Positions 7,981-16,391 of a DNA stretch of 51,150 nucleotides are shown here, piece by piece (the first letter of the stretch is position 1; each line of letters starts with the position of its first letter). The DNA lies in NCBI GenBank assembly GCA_027061995.1, contig JAMOUT010000034.1:1-51150 (forward strand). Direction: 5' to 3'. Position numbers and translations under genes: made by a program. The stretch comes from Candidatus Aminicenantota bacterium. Lineage in GTDB: Bacteria; Acidobacteriota; Aminicenantia; JAMOAD01. Below the pieces are notes generated by a model. That model made no database searches and had not been told where the DNA came from. It saw only the letters and a list, made by a program, of their open reading frames with translations.

Positions 7981-8448
7981 ATGGATGTAAAGTATATTAA
8001 TCCTTTTATCGAATCTGTTCTTGCAAACCTTAAACAATTCGGCAATATAGAAGCAGAGAAAGAATCTTTGGATATTTTTAAAGATAAGCAAACCAAAACA
8101 GAGATATCTTCGATAATAGGTATAACAGGGAATCTTAAAGGTTCCGCTGTAATTAGTTTTCCCAAACCTTTGGCGATAAAAATAGCCGGAGCAATGTTAA
8201 TGGATGACAGTATTACAGAAGTTAATGATGAGGTTAAAGATGCAATAGGAGAATTTTCCAACATTGTTATAGGTAATGCGAGGAACAAAATTGTTGACAG
8301 TGGTATAAATATCAAGATTTCTCCCCCTACGATAGTTGTGGGAGAAAATCATAAAATCTTTTTCCCCCCGAATATTCCGGTAATAGAGGTGATTTTTAAT
8401 GCTGGAGACAGTAAATTTTATATTATCATAGGATTAAAAGAAAAATGA
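7981..8448 (+). CDS. CheX-type CheY-P phosphatase family protein
   Basis: A 155-residue cytoplasmic protein of the CheC/CheX/FliY phosphatase family. The catalytic E-x-x-N signature is present as GEFSNIVIGNA (Glu91 and Asn94), preceded by the usual NLKGSAVISF strand and the AIKIAGAML helix. Family members dephosphorylate response regulators, classically CheY-P. No CheA, CheY or receptor gene is in the window, so the target is unknown; single CheX proteins often pair with non-chemotaxis regulators. Strong ribosome binding site; the stop overlaps the next start (ATGA). Confidence 0.85.
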   Translation: MDVKYINPFIESVLANLKQFGNIEAEKESLDIFKDKQTKTEISSIIGITGNLKGSAVISFPKPLAIKIAGAMLMDDSITEVNDEVKDAIGEFSNIVIGNARNKIVDSGINIKISPPTIVVGENHKIFFPPNIPVIEVIFNAGDSKFYIIIGLKEK

Positions 8449-9149
8449 GTAAATTTAAAGAATCAAGAGAAAAATATCTTGAGTTAAAAAAATTGTATGA
8501 TGAGAATAAAATTGGTAAGGATGAATTCAAAAAGAGTTTACGAGAATTGGTGATTAAAGACTCAAACGGAATATTATGGAGTATCGGAGAGAAGAGCGGA
8601 AAATGGTATTATCTTGAAAATAACAAATGGATTGAAGGTGTCCCTGAAGAATTAAAGATGATTGAGTGCTCGCAATGCCATTTCCTTAATCCTTCAGGAG
8701 CGAAAATTTGCGGAAAATGCGGCAATTTTCTTGAAAAAAAAGAGTTGAGATGTCCAAATTGCAAATCAATTATTACATCGGGCTATAATTATTGCCCCTA
8801 CTGCGGGTATCAAATAGGGAAAAAAGAGATATCCGGCTTAAAGAAGAGGGAGATTATAAGTCTTAATCTTAAATCCTTTTTCATGTTTTTCGGAGGTATA
8901 GGAATCTTTCTCGGTATAATTTTCGGTGCTTATTATGGAGTTACACAAACTTACAGTTTTCCCATTAATAAATTGCCGCAAGCATTGCAAAATATAAGAG
9001 GTGGTCTAAAAGGGGGAATGCTCTTCGGAGTAGGAGGGGCGATATTCGGGTTTTTAGTAACCGGTTTTATCGGATGGCTTTTTTCTCTTCTCTATAATTT
9101 TGTCTCTTTTCTATTTGGTGGAACTGTTTTTATCACAAAAGATTATTAA
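8445..9149 (+). CDS. Double-zinc-ribbon membrane protein, function unknown
   Basis: A 234-residue protein. The N-terminal 70 residues form a helical segment with a W..GKWYYLENNKW motif seen before zinc ribbons in other proteins. Two zinc ribbons follow with CxxC pairs at Cys75/78 with 89/92, and Cys103/106 with 117/120. The C-terminal half has a glycine-rich hydrophobic segment (about 140-165) and a second longer one (about 193-226), so the ribbons probably face the cytoplasm from a membrane anchor. I do not recognise a named family. It shares ATGA with cheX and TAATG with the next gene. Confidence 0.75.
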   Translation: MSKFKESREKYLELKKLYDENKIGKDEFKKSLRELVIKDSNGILWSIGEKSGKWYYLENNKWIEGVPEELKMIECSQCHFLNPSGAKICGKCGNFLEKKELRCPNCKSIITSGYNYCPYCGYQIGKKEISGLKKREIISLNLKSFFMFFGGIGIFLGIIFGAYYGVTQTYSFPINKLPQALQNIRGGLKGGMLFGVGGAIFGFLVTGFIGWLFSLLYNFVSFLFGGTVFITKDY

Positions 9150-9610
9150 TGAATATTTCAGATTTACTTTCCGAAGATAATATATTCTTTTTAAAAGTAA
9201 AAAACAAGGATGAACTATTCGAAAAAATAGCTGAAATTATCAGCAAAAAAAACAAAAAGATGGAATCAAAAGAAACTCTATTATCTTTAATGAAAAACAG
9301 GGAAAAACAGGGGAATACATTTGCAAGAAAAGGGGTGGCCATTCCCCATGTTAAATGCAATAGTTTAAAAGATTTCAAAATATATCTTTTTATTGTTAAA
9401 GATGGAATTGAATATAAAGAAGGTGAGGAAAAAGTTCAAATAATATTCATGATTATAGGTCCTGAAAAAAGTTATAATATTCATCTGTTACTTTTATCAA
9501 GGCTTGCCAGATTGATTAAAGAAACCCCTGTTATTAAGGAGATTCTTAAAGAAAAAGAGATTGGCGTTATTAATTCAATCATAGGGGAAAACGAAGGAAA
9601 AATAATATGA
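9149..9610 (+). CDS. PTS EIIA-type (PtsN/fructose-like) regulatory protein
   Basis: A 153-residue EIIA domain of the mannitol/fructose/PtsN class. The phospho-acceptor motif is GVAIPHVK with His67 at the active site, and the flanking LLSLMKNREKQGNTFARKG and a C-terminal helical region fit the fold. No EIIB, EIIC, HPr or enzyme I gene is nearby, so it is more likely a regulatory EIIA than part of a sugar transporter. It begins at the last base of the previous gene's stop (TAATG) and overlaps the following P-II-like gene by 4 bases. Confidence 0.82.
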   Translation: MNISDLLSEDNIFFLKVKNKDELFEKIAEIISKKNKKMESKETLLSLMKNREKQGNTFARKGVAIPHVKCNSLKDFKIYLFIVKDGIEYKEGEEKVQIIFMIIGPEKSYNIHLLLLSRLARLIKETPVIKEILKEKEIGVINSIIGENEGKII

Positions 9611-9948
9611 AACTCCTTGTTTTTGTTTTAAATGAAGAGGAAAAATTGGAAGAAATCCTTGAAGGTTTTCTCGAAATAGGGATAAAAGGAGCTACGGTTA
9701 TTGAGAGTGTCGGAATGGGTAAAATAATCTCACAAGATATACCTATTTTTGCCGGATTAAGAGACCTTTTTGCTTCATCAAGCCCCCATAATAGAACGAT
9801 TTTTTCGATTATAGAGGATGAGATGGTCGAAAAAACAATTCATATTATAAATAAAATCATGGGAGATATTAAGGAAGAGCCCGGGAAAGGGATTTTATTT
9901 TTTCTTAATGTTGATATGTTTATCAGTGCAGAGAAAAAACTAATTTAA
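9607..9948 (+). CDS. P-II-like signalling protein
   Basis: A 113-residue protein with the compact ferredoxin-like P-II fold. It opens with KLLVFVLNEEEKLEEILEGF, followed by a GIKGATVIESVGMG segment like the strand before the P-II T-loop, and ends in GILFFLNVDMF. The T-loop is short and lacks the uridylylated Tyr of GlnB, so it belongs to the broad P-II-like group whose ligands vary. Overlap with the EIIA gene (ATGA) suggests the two act together. No glnA or amtB is near, so nitrogen sensing should not be assumed. Confidence 0.75.
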   Translation: MKLLVFVLNEEEKLEEILEGFLEIGIKGATVIESVGMGKIISQDIPIFAGLRDLFASSSPHNRTIFSIIEDEMVEKTIHIINKIMGDIKEEPGKGILFFLNVDMFISAEKKLI

Positions 9949-9978
9949 ATATCATAGTCATAGATTTTTTACATATTC

Positions 9979-10007
9979 AAAATTTCAACCACCTTTCTTG
10001 AAATTTT
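9979..10007. repeat. Perfect 10-bp inverted repeat after the P-II-like gene
   Basis: AAAATTTCAA (9979-9988) and TTGAAATTTT (9998-10007) are exact inverse complements around a 9-base loop. It lies 30 bp after the P-II-like stop and about 60 bp before the next gene. No T-run follows, and the stem is AT-rich, so it could be an operator or a weak transcription-attenuating hairpin. Confidence 0.45.
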
Positions 10008-10068
10008 ATTAATAACAAAAAATCGGGAATATCGTATAAATAAGATACTTAAAATATCGGAGGTGGTG

Positions 10069-12069
10069 ATGAAAAAAACTGCAATAATAATATTTTTATT
10101 TTCTTTATTTTTCTCTTTTCGAGTTTATGCGGATCAAGGAGATTATAAAAATTATACTCGGTTAATAAACTCCTTTAAACAATTAACCAATGCTAAGGAT
10201 ATCTCTATAGCATCCATAGGAGAATCGGATTCCGGTAAAAAACTTTATGTTTTTAAAATAGGGAATGATAAACTTCCCGCTGTTTTTATAGGGGCGAATA
10301 TCTCGGGTTTTGACATGGCTTCAAGTGAAAGCTCTCTGAATCTTGCAAAATATATCATTGAGAAAATCAAGGATAAAGATAAAAATTATACTAACAAATG
10401 TTTTTATATTATACCTGTCCTTAACCCCGATCTGTATTCGGTTTATTTTAAAAAGCCTCTCGAATACAGAGTAAAAAATTATACTCCGAAAGATGATGAC
10501 GGAGACGGATTGATAGATGAAGATCCACCCGAAGATTTAAACAAAGACGGATATATTACTATTATGAGAGTTAAAGCTGTTGATGGAAAATATATTGAAG
10601 ACAAAGGATTCCCCTGCAAATTAAAAAAAGCGAATCCCGTAAAAGGGGAAAGAGGGATTTATAAATTTTATATCGAGGGGATTGATAATGACGGGGATGG
10701 AAAATATAATGAAGATCCGAAAGGGGGCGTAATTATCAATAATAATTTTCCTGTATTATTTAAATACAATAAGAAGTCATCGGGACTTTACCCCGTTTCC
10801 GAAAAAACAACAAAAACCATTCTTGATTTTATTTTAAACCACAAAAACATTTTACTGGCTTATATAATCGACAGAACAAATAATATGATAAAGCTCCCTG
10901 AGCTCGGGAGGACATCAAAACTCGGAGACACAAAAGTAAAAATACCCAAGGGGTTCGGCAAGTTTCTCGGTTTGGATACAACTAAAAAATATGCATTAAA
11001 AGAGCTTGTGAAAATTTTAAAGGAATTGGGGATAGGAAGAGGAATGAATTTAACGGAAGAGATGGTGGCAAGCTTTCTCGGGGTGGTTCCTCCCGCAAGT
11101 GTTGATGCGCATGATTATAAATACTATAAGCAACTTTCAAAAGAATATAAAAAACTTGCAAAAAAAGATAAAGTCAATATTAAAAGGGTTGTAAAAGGGG
11201 AAAAAGACGGCTCATTGATTAAATGGTTTTATTTTAATACGGGAATTTTATCTATAGGGGTTGATATTTGGTCATTACCGAAAGCTGTTAATATTAAAAA
11301 GAAAACCGGTTTAACACTTGAAAAACTAAAAAAAATGAGTTCGGAGGAGTTTTTAAAAATCGATGATAAAGTTCTCGAACAGTTTTTTAAAAAGATGAAT
11401 GTTCCACAGAGTTTTAATATTCAGATTGTTAAAAACATGGTTAAATCAGGGAGAATCACTCCTGAAAAGATGGCGGGCTCTATGGAAAAATATAGTTCAA
11501 AAGCATCAGAAAAAGGGGAAAGTAAAAACCAAAACCTTAAAAACTATATGGAAAAAGAATTGAATGGTGAAGGGGCGATAAAGTGGAAAGAGTTTAACCA
11601 TCCGCAATTGGGAAAGGTTGAAATCGGAGGGATTATCCCTTTTGTTGAAACTATTCCGAGATACGATAAGTTGAAAAAAAATGAAAAACTGATAGAAGAT
11701 TTCTTCAATCTTCTTGTTGCAAAAACTCCGGAAATAAAAATCGAAGGGATTAAAATAATAAAACAAAAAACAGGTGTTTATAAAGTAAAATTTTATATTG
11801 TCAATGAGGGTTATCTCCCGTTTTATCTTAATATGGGAAAAAGAAACAAATATTCAATGCCTATTCTTGTTAAGTTGGAATTACCCAAGGATTCCATTCT
11901 GATAGAGGGTAAAAAGATTAACAGAATATCTGATATCGGAGGAATCGGTTCTGCAAGAGAGATTAATTATCTTATTCTTTCAGGGAAAAACAGGAAAATT
12001 AAAATAAAAGTTCACCATAAAAAAATTACTGATATTGTTCGAACTTTTGATTTGGGAGGTGTCAAATGA
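10069..12069 (+). CDS. Secreted M14-like pseudo-carboxypeptidase
   Basis: A 666-residue exported protein with a clear signal peptide (about 1-22). It is collinear with the active M14 enzyme encoded next, but the catalytic residues are gone. The HxxE zinc motif region reads GANISGFD (Ser79 and Asp82 instead of His and Glu). The third zinc histidine aligns with Arg in YIIDRTNN. The catalytic Glu region reads IGVDIWS. Calcium-type acidic loops are kept (DDDGDGLIDEDPPEDLNKDG and DNDGDGKYNEDP). A long helical insertion (about 370-500) is unique to it. The ATG at 10069 follows GGAGGT; two GTG codons lie just upstream. It probably binds peptides or partners the downstream enzyme. The stop overlaps the next ATG. 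Confidence 0.8.
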   Translation: MKKTAIIIFLFSLFFSFRVYADQGDYKNYTRLINSFKQLTNAKDISIASIGESDSGKKLYVFKIGNDKLPAVFIGANISGFDMASSESSLNLAKYIIEKIKDKDKNYTNKCFYIIPVLNPDLYSVYFKKPLEYRVKNYTPKDDDGDGLIDEDPPEDLNKDGYITIMRVKAVDGKYIEDKGFPCKLKKANPVKGERGIYKFYIEGIDNDGDGKYNEDPKGGVIINNNFPVLFKYNKKSSGLYPVSEKTTKTILDFILNHKNILLAYIIDRTNNMIKLPELGRTSKLGDTKVKIPKGFGKFLGLDTTKKYALKELVKILKELGIGRGMNLTEEMVASFLGVVPPASVDAHDYKYYKQLSKEYKKLAKKDKVNIKRVVKGEKDGSLIKWFYFNTGILSIGVDIWSLPKAVNIKKKTGLTLEKLKKMSSEEFLKIDDKVLEQFFKKMNVPQSFNIQIVKNMVKSGRITPEKMAGSMEKYSSKASEKGESKNQNLKNYMEKELNGEGAIKWKEFNHPQLGKVEIGGIIPFVETIPRYDKLKKNEKLIEDFFNLLVAKTPEIKIEGIKIIKQKTGVYKVKFYIVNEGYLPFYLNMGKRNKYSMPILVKLELPKDSILIEGKKINRISDIGGIGSAREINYLILSGKNRKIKIKVHHKKITDIVRTFDLGGVK

Positions 12070-13760
12070 GGAAAAGAGTTTTATTTTTTGTTTTGACGAT
12101 AATAATATTATTAAGTAGCTTATCTTACTCATTGATTTTAAGATATGACAGATACTATAATTATAAAGAGGTGTTTAATGCTATTCAAAGGATTAAGGCA
12201 AAGTATCCGAATTTCATCAAGATAGAAGTGATAGGGAAAAGTTACCAAGGAAGAGATCTTTGGGCGGTTACGATTAATAATCATAGAACAGGCAAAGCTT
12301 CAAATAAACCTGCCATGTATGTTGATGCTAATATACATGGGAACGAGATTCAGGGAACAGAAGTAACTCTTTATATTATGGATTATCTTTTATCTAATTA
12401 TGGTAAGATAAAAAAAATAACTAATCTTTTGGATAGAGTGAGTTTTTATATTATTCCCATAGTTAATCCTGACGGTAGAGCGGTTTTTATGGATAAACCC
12501 AATACTCCCAGCTCCTCAAGAGTTAATAAAAAACCGATAGATGATGATAAAGATGGTTTATTTGATGAAGATGATTATGATGATCTTGATAAAGACGGAA
12601 ATATTGTTCAAATGAGAAAAAAAGTAACTCCCGGGACAGGTCATTTTAAACTTTCACCTAAGGATCCTCGAATTATGGTAAGGGTGAAACCCGGAGAAAA
12701 GGGGGATTATATGCTCCTTGGGATGGAAGGAATTGATAATGACGGAGACGGAAAAGTAAATGAAGATCCTCTCGGAGGAATAGATATGAACAGAACTTAT
12801 GGTTTTAATTGGATGCCACCTTTTATTCAATGGGGAACCAGCGATTATCCCCTGCAAACTTCGGAAACAGCGGCAATCGGGAGATTTCTTATCTCTCATA
12901 AAAACATAGCGGTCACACAGGATTTTCATAATTCCGGAGGTATGATTCTAAGAGGTCCCGGGGCAAGTAATAAAGGGAGATATCCCTATATGGATATTAA
13001 AGTATATGATTACATAGGAAAAGAAGGGGAAAAATTGCTGCCGGGATATGAATATATGATTAGCTGGAAAGATCTGTATCCTGTGTTCGGAGGATTTAAT
13101 GATTTTAGTTACAGAACCCTCGGGATTCTCTCTTTTACCAATGAACTTTATAAAGCTCAACAAGATTTTAATAAAGACGGGAAAGTAACAAAAGAGGAAA
13201 GGATGAAATGGAATGATGAGATCCTTCATGGCTCGGGATTTGTCAATTGGCACCATTATAAACACCCGCAATACGGAGATATTGAGATCGGAGGTTGGAA
13301 AAAGATGACAACAAGAGTTACACCCGGGTTTCAGCTTGAGGAACTTTGTCATAGAAACGGGGCTTTTGTGATTTTTAATGCATATCATCTTCCGTATATA
13401 AAAATAGAAGAGGTTAAGAAAGAGAAAATAAGAAATAATATATATCGGATAACCGCCCTTTTAATAAACGAAAGAATGATTCCGACGAGAACTTCTCAAG
13501 CGGTTATTCATAATATAGGTAAACCGGATTTTGTGTCAATCAAAGGGGAAAAGATAACTGTTATAAGCGGAGGAGTGGAGACAAACCATCAATTTAAAAG
13601 ATATTTACCGCAAAAACATCATCCCGAGAAAATAAAAGTTAACTCAATAGAGGGGATGGGACACAGATATATCCAATGGATTGTCAAAGGTTCCGGAGAT
13701 ATTTTAATTGTATATAACTCGGAAAAAGGTGGAAAAAAGACAGCTGAAATTAAATTATAA
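12066..13760 (+). CDS. Secreted M14 zinc carboxypeptidase
   Basis: A 564-residue exported metallocarboxypeptidase with an N-terminal signal peptide. Zinc ligands are His91 and Glu94 in DANIHGNEIQG and His288 in TQDFHNSGG. The substrate-binding Asn-Arg pair is in DMNRTYGFNW, and the catalytic Glu360 is in SFTNELY. Between the first two zinc motifs and the third lie acidic DxDxDG-type loops (about 159-180 and 223-235), probably calcium-binding. A C-terminal beta domain (about 450-564) may anchor or bind substrate. It probably cleaves C-terminal residues of extracellular or periplasmic peptides. It is coupled by ATGA to the inactive paralogue upstream. Confidence 0.92.
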   Translation: MRKRVLFFVLTIIILLSSLSYSLILRYDRYYNYKEVFNAIQRIKAKYPNFIKIEVIGKSYQGRDLWAVTINNHRTGKASNKPAMYVDANIHGNEIQGTEVTLYIMDYLLSNYGKIKKITNLLDRVSFYIIPIVNPDGRAVFMDKPNTPSSSRVNKKPIDDDKDGLFDEDDYDDLDKDGNIVQMRKKVTPGTGHFKLSPKDPRIMVRVKPGEKGDYMLLGMEGIDNDGDGKVNEDPLGGIDMNRTYGFNWMPPFIQWGTSDYPLQTSETAAIGRFLISHKNIAVTQDFHNSGGMILRGPGASNKGRYPYMDIKVYDYIGKEGEKLLPGYEYMISWKDLYPVFGGFNDFSYRTLGILSFTNELYKAQQDFNKDGKVTKEERMKWNDEILHGSGFVNWHHYKHPQYGDIEIGGWKKMTTRVTPGFQLEELCHRNGAFVIFNAYHLPYIKIEEVKKEKIRNNIYRITALLINERMIPTRTSQAVIHNIGKPDFVSIKGEKITVISGGVETNHQFKRYLPQKHHPEKIKVNSIEGMGHRYIQWIVKGSGDILIVYNSEKGGKKTAEIKL

Positions 13761-13771
13761 ACCGATGATAA

Positions 13772-14344
13772 CTATTTCTTTTTAACTCTTTCAAGATATT
13801 TATTTGTAGAGGGATCTATCTTAATAATATCTCCAACATCAATGAAAAAAGGAACCGCTATTTTTAAGCCTGTTTCAAGAATAGCCGGTTTATTTGATGT
13901 TTGAACGGTTGCCCCTTTAAGATTGGGCTCGGTTTCCTTAACTTCCATCTCAATATATTTCGGAGGATCTATCCCGACAATCTTATCTCCCACTATTAGT
14001 CCGTAGAACACTGAGTTAGGTATAAGATATAGTTTCATATCCTCTATGAACTCCTCTTCAAGATGGTATTGCTCGTAATTTTCAGTGTTCATAAAAACAA
14101 AAAAATGACCATCTTCATAAAGATATTCAAGCTCCACTTTATCAGCATATTCCCTTTCAACCCTGTCAGAGGAGCTGAATTTGACCTCTTTTTGAGTTCC
14201 GTCCGCCAGATTTCTTAATTTTGTTAAGATATATCCGGCTTGTCTTCCTTGTGTGTGATGATGGACATCCATAACTCTGAATAGTTTTCCTTCATAATTT
14301 ATGATCGTTCCTTTCTTTAGTTGAGATGCTTGTATAATCTCCAT
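13772..14344 (-). CDS. efp: Translation elongation factor P, Arg-tip type
   Basis: A 190-residue EF-P with KOW-like N-domain and two OB domains. It relieves ribosome stalling at polyproline stretches. The tip loop that is modified in other bacteria reads HHHTQGRQAG: Arg34 aligns exactly with Lys34 of E. coli EF-P and with Arg32 of Pseudomonas EF-P. That excludes EpmA-type beta-lysylation and would fit EarP rhamnosylation or no modification. A strong ribosome binding site (GGAGGG) lies in the end of the upstream gene, one base separating the two. It is therefore co-transcribed with a secreted peptidase-like gene, an unusual partner. Confidence 0.95.
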   Translation of the reverse strand: MEIIQASQLKKGTIINYEGKLFRVMDVHHHTQGRQAGYILTKLRNLADGTQKEVKFSSSDRVEREYADKVELEYLYEDGHFFVFMNTENYEQYHLEEEFIEDMKLYLIPNSVFYGLIVGDKIVGIDPPKYIEMEVKETEPNLKGATVQTSNKPAILETGLKIAVPFFIDVGDIIKIDPSTNKYLERVKKK

Positions 14345-14345
14345 T

Positions 14346-15467
14346 TTAACCCTCCATATAAAATTTTATATAATTCGATATCCTATCAATCTTTGCCTTT
14401 GGAAAAGCTTCTTTAAATAATCTCATAATTTTATTAATTCTTTCTCCTGTAATATAAATCTTCCAATAAAATTCATATGAATGATCTTTACTCATAAATA
14501 ATCTATAATAATCCCCTTTCCAATTTTCAAAAAGCTTGAAATCATAATTTTTTAAAACTCCTTTCTCTTTTAGAATCAGATTGATAAAAAAAATTCCCAT
14601 ACTTCCTTTGAGATAGGTGTTATCTTGTTTTATGTTATCATCGTTTTTTATTGTTTTAAGAGGATATTTTTCAGGAAATATTATTTCAAGCGTTGTTTTC
14701 GGAGGGAATCTGTAAATGGTGTTATAGCTTTTCCCATATTTTTTTCTTATGTATTTGATAAAACGGGGACCGTAAACATAAGGGAAGATCAATTGTTCTC
14801 TTATTATTCTCGGATAAGTTTTTATATCACCGTCCGAAGAAAGATTAACAGCATCTTCTATAGTTATTCTCGGATTATCAATAAAAAGATCAAAATTAGC
14901 GATTTTTTCCATATGAATAATCGCATCCCCTTCAAGAAAAGATAATATGGCAAGACTTTTATCATCATATTCGATTCTATCGGGAATAATTTCATCAATG
15001 TTGTATTTCTGTTTTTGAATTATGTGCCACAACTCATGGAAAAGAAGCATTGCTTTTATCTTATTGTATGAAGACGGTCTTTTCCCTTTTATGAAAATCT
15101 CGTTTTTTTCACCTTCCTCATCAAAAAAACCCGCAACATTTTTATTGTATAAAGATTTTTTTATCTTGTATAAATCTATATCTTTATTAACCAGGCCAAA
15201 TACATGAAGTAAGAATACTTCTCGGTTTAATTTTGTTTTTTTTAAATCTCTTTTAATAATCTTTTCTATCTTATCGGCAAACTCTTTGTCCGATAAAAAA
15301 ACAATATGTGGCTTGGGATTAAACTTAATGCCGGCGGTCTTTTCAACAAGAGATATAATCTGTGAGAGAGAGTATCTTTTATATTCCTTTGATGCAATAA
15401 AAAAACTCAAAAAGAATAAAAAAGTGAAAAGCAGGTAAATTTTTCTTGTTTTATGTTTTCCAATCAT
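14346..15467 (-). CDS. Secreted gluzincin-like metallopeptidase, family unknown
   Basis: A 373-residue protein with an N-terminal signal or anchor (about 9-25). A zinc motif HELWH lies at 144-148 (His144, Glu145, His148) and a likely third ligand Glu179 in SFLEGDA, the HExxH...EGDA pattern of gluzincin-like proteins of unknown specificity. The rest is basic and Tyr-rich with no domain I can name. Whether it is an active protease is inference from these residues. It is the first gene of a two-gene unit with efp and has its own promoter. No ribosome binding site is evident before the ATG. Confidence 0.72.
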   Translation of the reverse strand: MIGKHKTRKIYLLFTFLFFLSFFIASKEYKRYSLSQIISLVEKTAGIKFNPKPHIVFLSDKEFADKIEKIIKRDLKKTKLNREVFLLHVFGLVNKDIDLYKIKKSLYNKNVAGFFDEEGEKNEIFIKGKRPSSYNKIKAMLLFHELWHIIQKQKYNIDEIIPDRIEYDDKSLAILSFLEGDAIIHMEKIANFDLFIDNPRITIEDAVNLSSDGDIKTYPRIIREQLIFPYVYGPRFIKYIRKKYGKSYNTIYRFPPKTTLEIIFPEKYPLKTIKNDDNIKQDNTYLKGSMGIFFINLILKEKGVLKNYDFKLFENWKGDYYRLFMSKDHSYEFYWKIYITGERINKIMRLFKEAFPKAKIDRISNYIKFYMEG

Positions 15468-15497
15468 GGTATTAATAATAGTGTAATTTAAGAAGAA

Positions 15498-15526
15498 ATT
15501 CTATCAAAAATTTAATTAATCATCAA
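15498..15526 (-). promoter_or_regulatory. Promoter of the metallopeptidase-efp operon
   Basis: On the minus strand TTGATG (15521-15526) and TAGAAT (15498-15503) are spaced by 17 bases, with an extended -10 TGA. Predicted start is near 15491, about 24 bases before the ATG. It is divergent from the motA promoter. Confidence 0.55.
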
Positions 15527-15556
15527 ACGGACAATTTTACATTAACTTTACCATAC

Positions 15557-15585
15557 TTGACAAACTCACAGATTTTTTGTTCAAT
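15557..15585 (+). promoter_or_regulatory. Promoter of the motA operon
   Basis: A perfect -35 TTGACA (15557-15562) and TTCAAT at 15580-15585 are spaced by 17 bases. An AAAGGAGTG ribosome binding site precedes the ATG at 15609. It looks like a housekeeping promoter rather than a flagellar sigma-28 site. Confidence 0.5.
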
Positions 15586-15608
15586 ATTAGATATAAAAGG
15601 AGTGAAAA

Positions 15609-16391
15609 ATGGATATAGCTTCGGTAATTGGTTTATTTGCAGCATGGGGACTTGTGTTTTTTGCCATTATAACGGGTGCCGGAATAAGTGCATATATTGA
15701 TATCGGCTCTGTTATGATTGTCTTCGGGGGTGCATTTGGTGCTTTGTTTATGAAGTTTCCTATGAAAAATCTTGTTGGTATGATAGGGGTAATGATGAAA
15801 GCTTTTTTTAATAAGATTGAACCGACCGATAAATTGATTGATGATATTTTATCACTTGCGGTAGAGGCGAAGAAAAGCGGAATCTTGGGACTTGAAAAAG
15901 TTAAAATAGAAAATCCTTTTTTAAAAAAAGGGATTCAACTTGCGATAGACGGAGTTGAACCCGAACTTATCGAATCTATTCTTAGAATTGAGTTGAATTC
16001 TATGGAGGAGAGGCATAGTACCGGAAGATCCATGTTGGAGGAACTCGGAGATAGTGCTCCCGCTTTCGGTATGATAGGAACTCTTATAGGTCTTGTTGCT
16101 ATGTTGACTAAGATGGATGATCCTAAAGCAATCGGTCCCGGAATGGCTGTTGCTATTTTAACAACACTATACGGAGCTCTTCTTGCAAATGCTCTTTTTT
16201 TACCGCTCGCAGCAAAATTAAAATTATACGGTGATTTGGAAAGTGCCCAAAAAAGCTTGATTATTCAAGGGATACTTTCAATCGCTCAAGGTGATCATCC
16301 CGCTGTTGTTCAAGAAAAACTGGCTTCTTTCTTAGATCCTAAAGGGAGAATAGCAATTGAGGAAGCTCAGAAAAAGAAGAAAGGAAAATAA
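15609..16391 (+). CDS. motA: MotA/PomA-type stator protein
   Basis: A 260-residue MotA-type inner-membrane protein with four predicted membrane segments: two near the N-terminus and two around 150-205 flanking the conserved GDSAPAFGMIGTLIGLVAML and GPGMAVAILTTLYGALLAN motifs. The cytoplasmic loop between them would contact a rotor. The length fits MotA/PomA rather than the shorter TolQ/ExbB. The TAATG overlap with motB supports a stator pair. The coupling ion cannot be decided by eye. No flagellar rotor or hook gene lies in the window, so a gliding or other envelope motor is also possible. Confidence 0.9.
   Translation: MDIASVIGLFAAWGLVFFAIITGAGISAYIDIGSVMIVFGGAFGALFMKFPMKNLVGMIGVMMKAFFNKIEPTDKLIDDILSLAVEAKKSGILGLEKVKIENPFLKKGIQLAIDGVEPELIESILRIELNSMEERHSTGRSMLEELGDSAPAFGMIGTLIGLVAMLTKMDDPKAIGPGMAVAILTTLYGALLANALFLPLAAKLKLYGDLESAQKSLIIQGILSIAQGDHPAVVQEKLASFLDPKGRIAIEEAQKKKKGK

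Noticed and set aside
12600-13400. Long minus-strand frames inside the M14 carboxypeptidase gene
   Set aside because: They are antisense shadows of a clearly conserved enzyme and have no ribosome binding site or domain.
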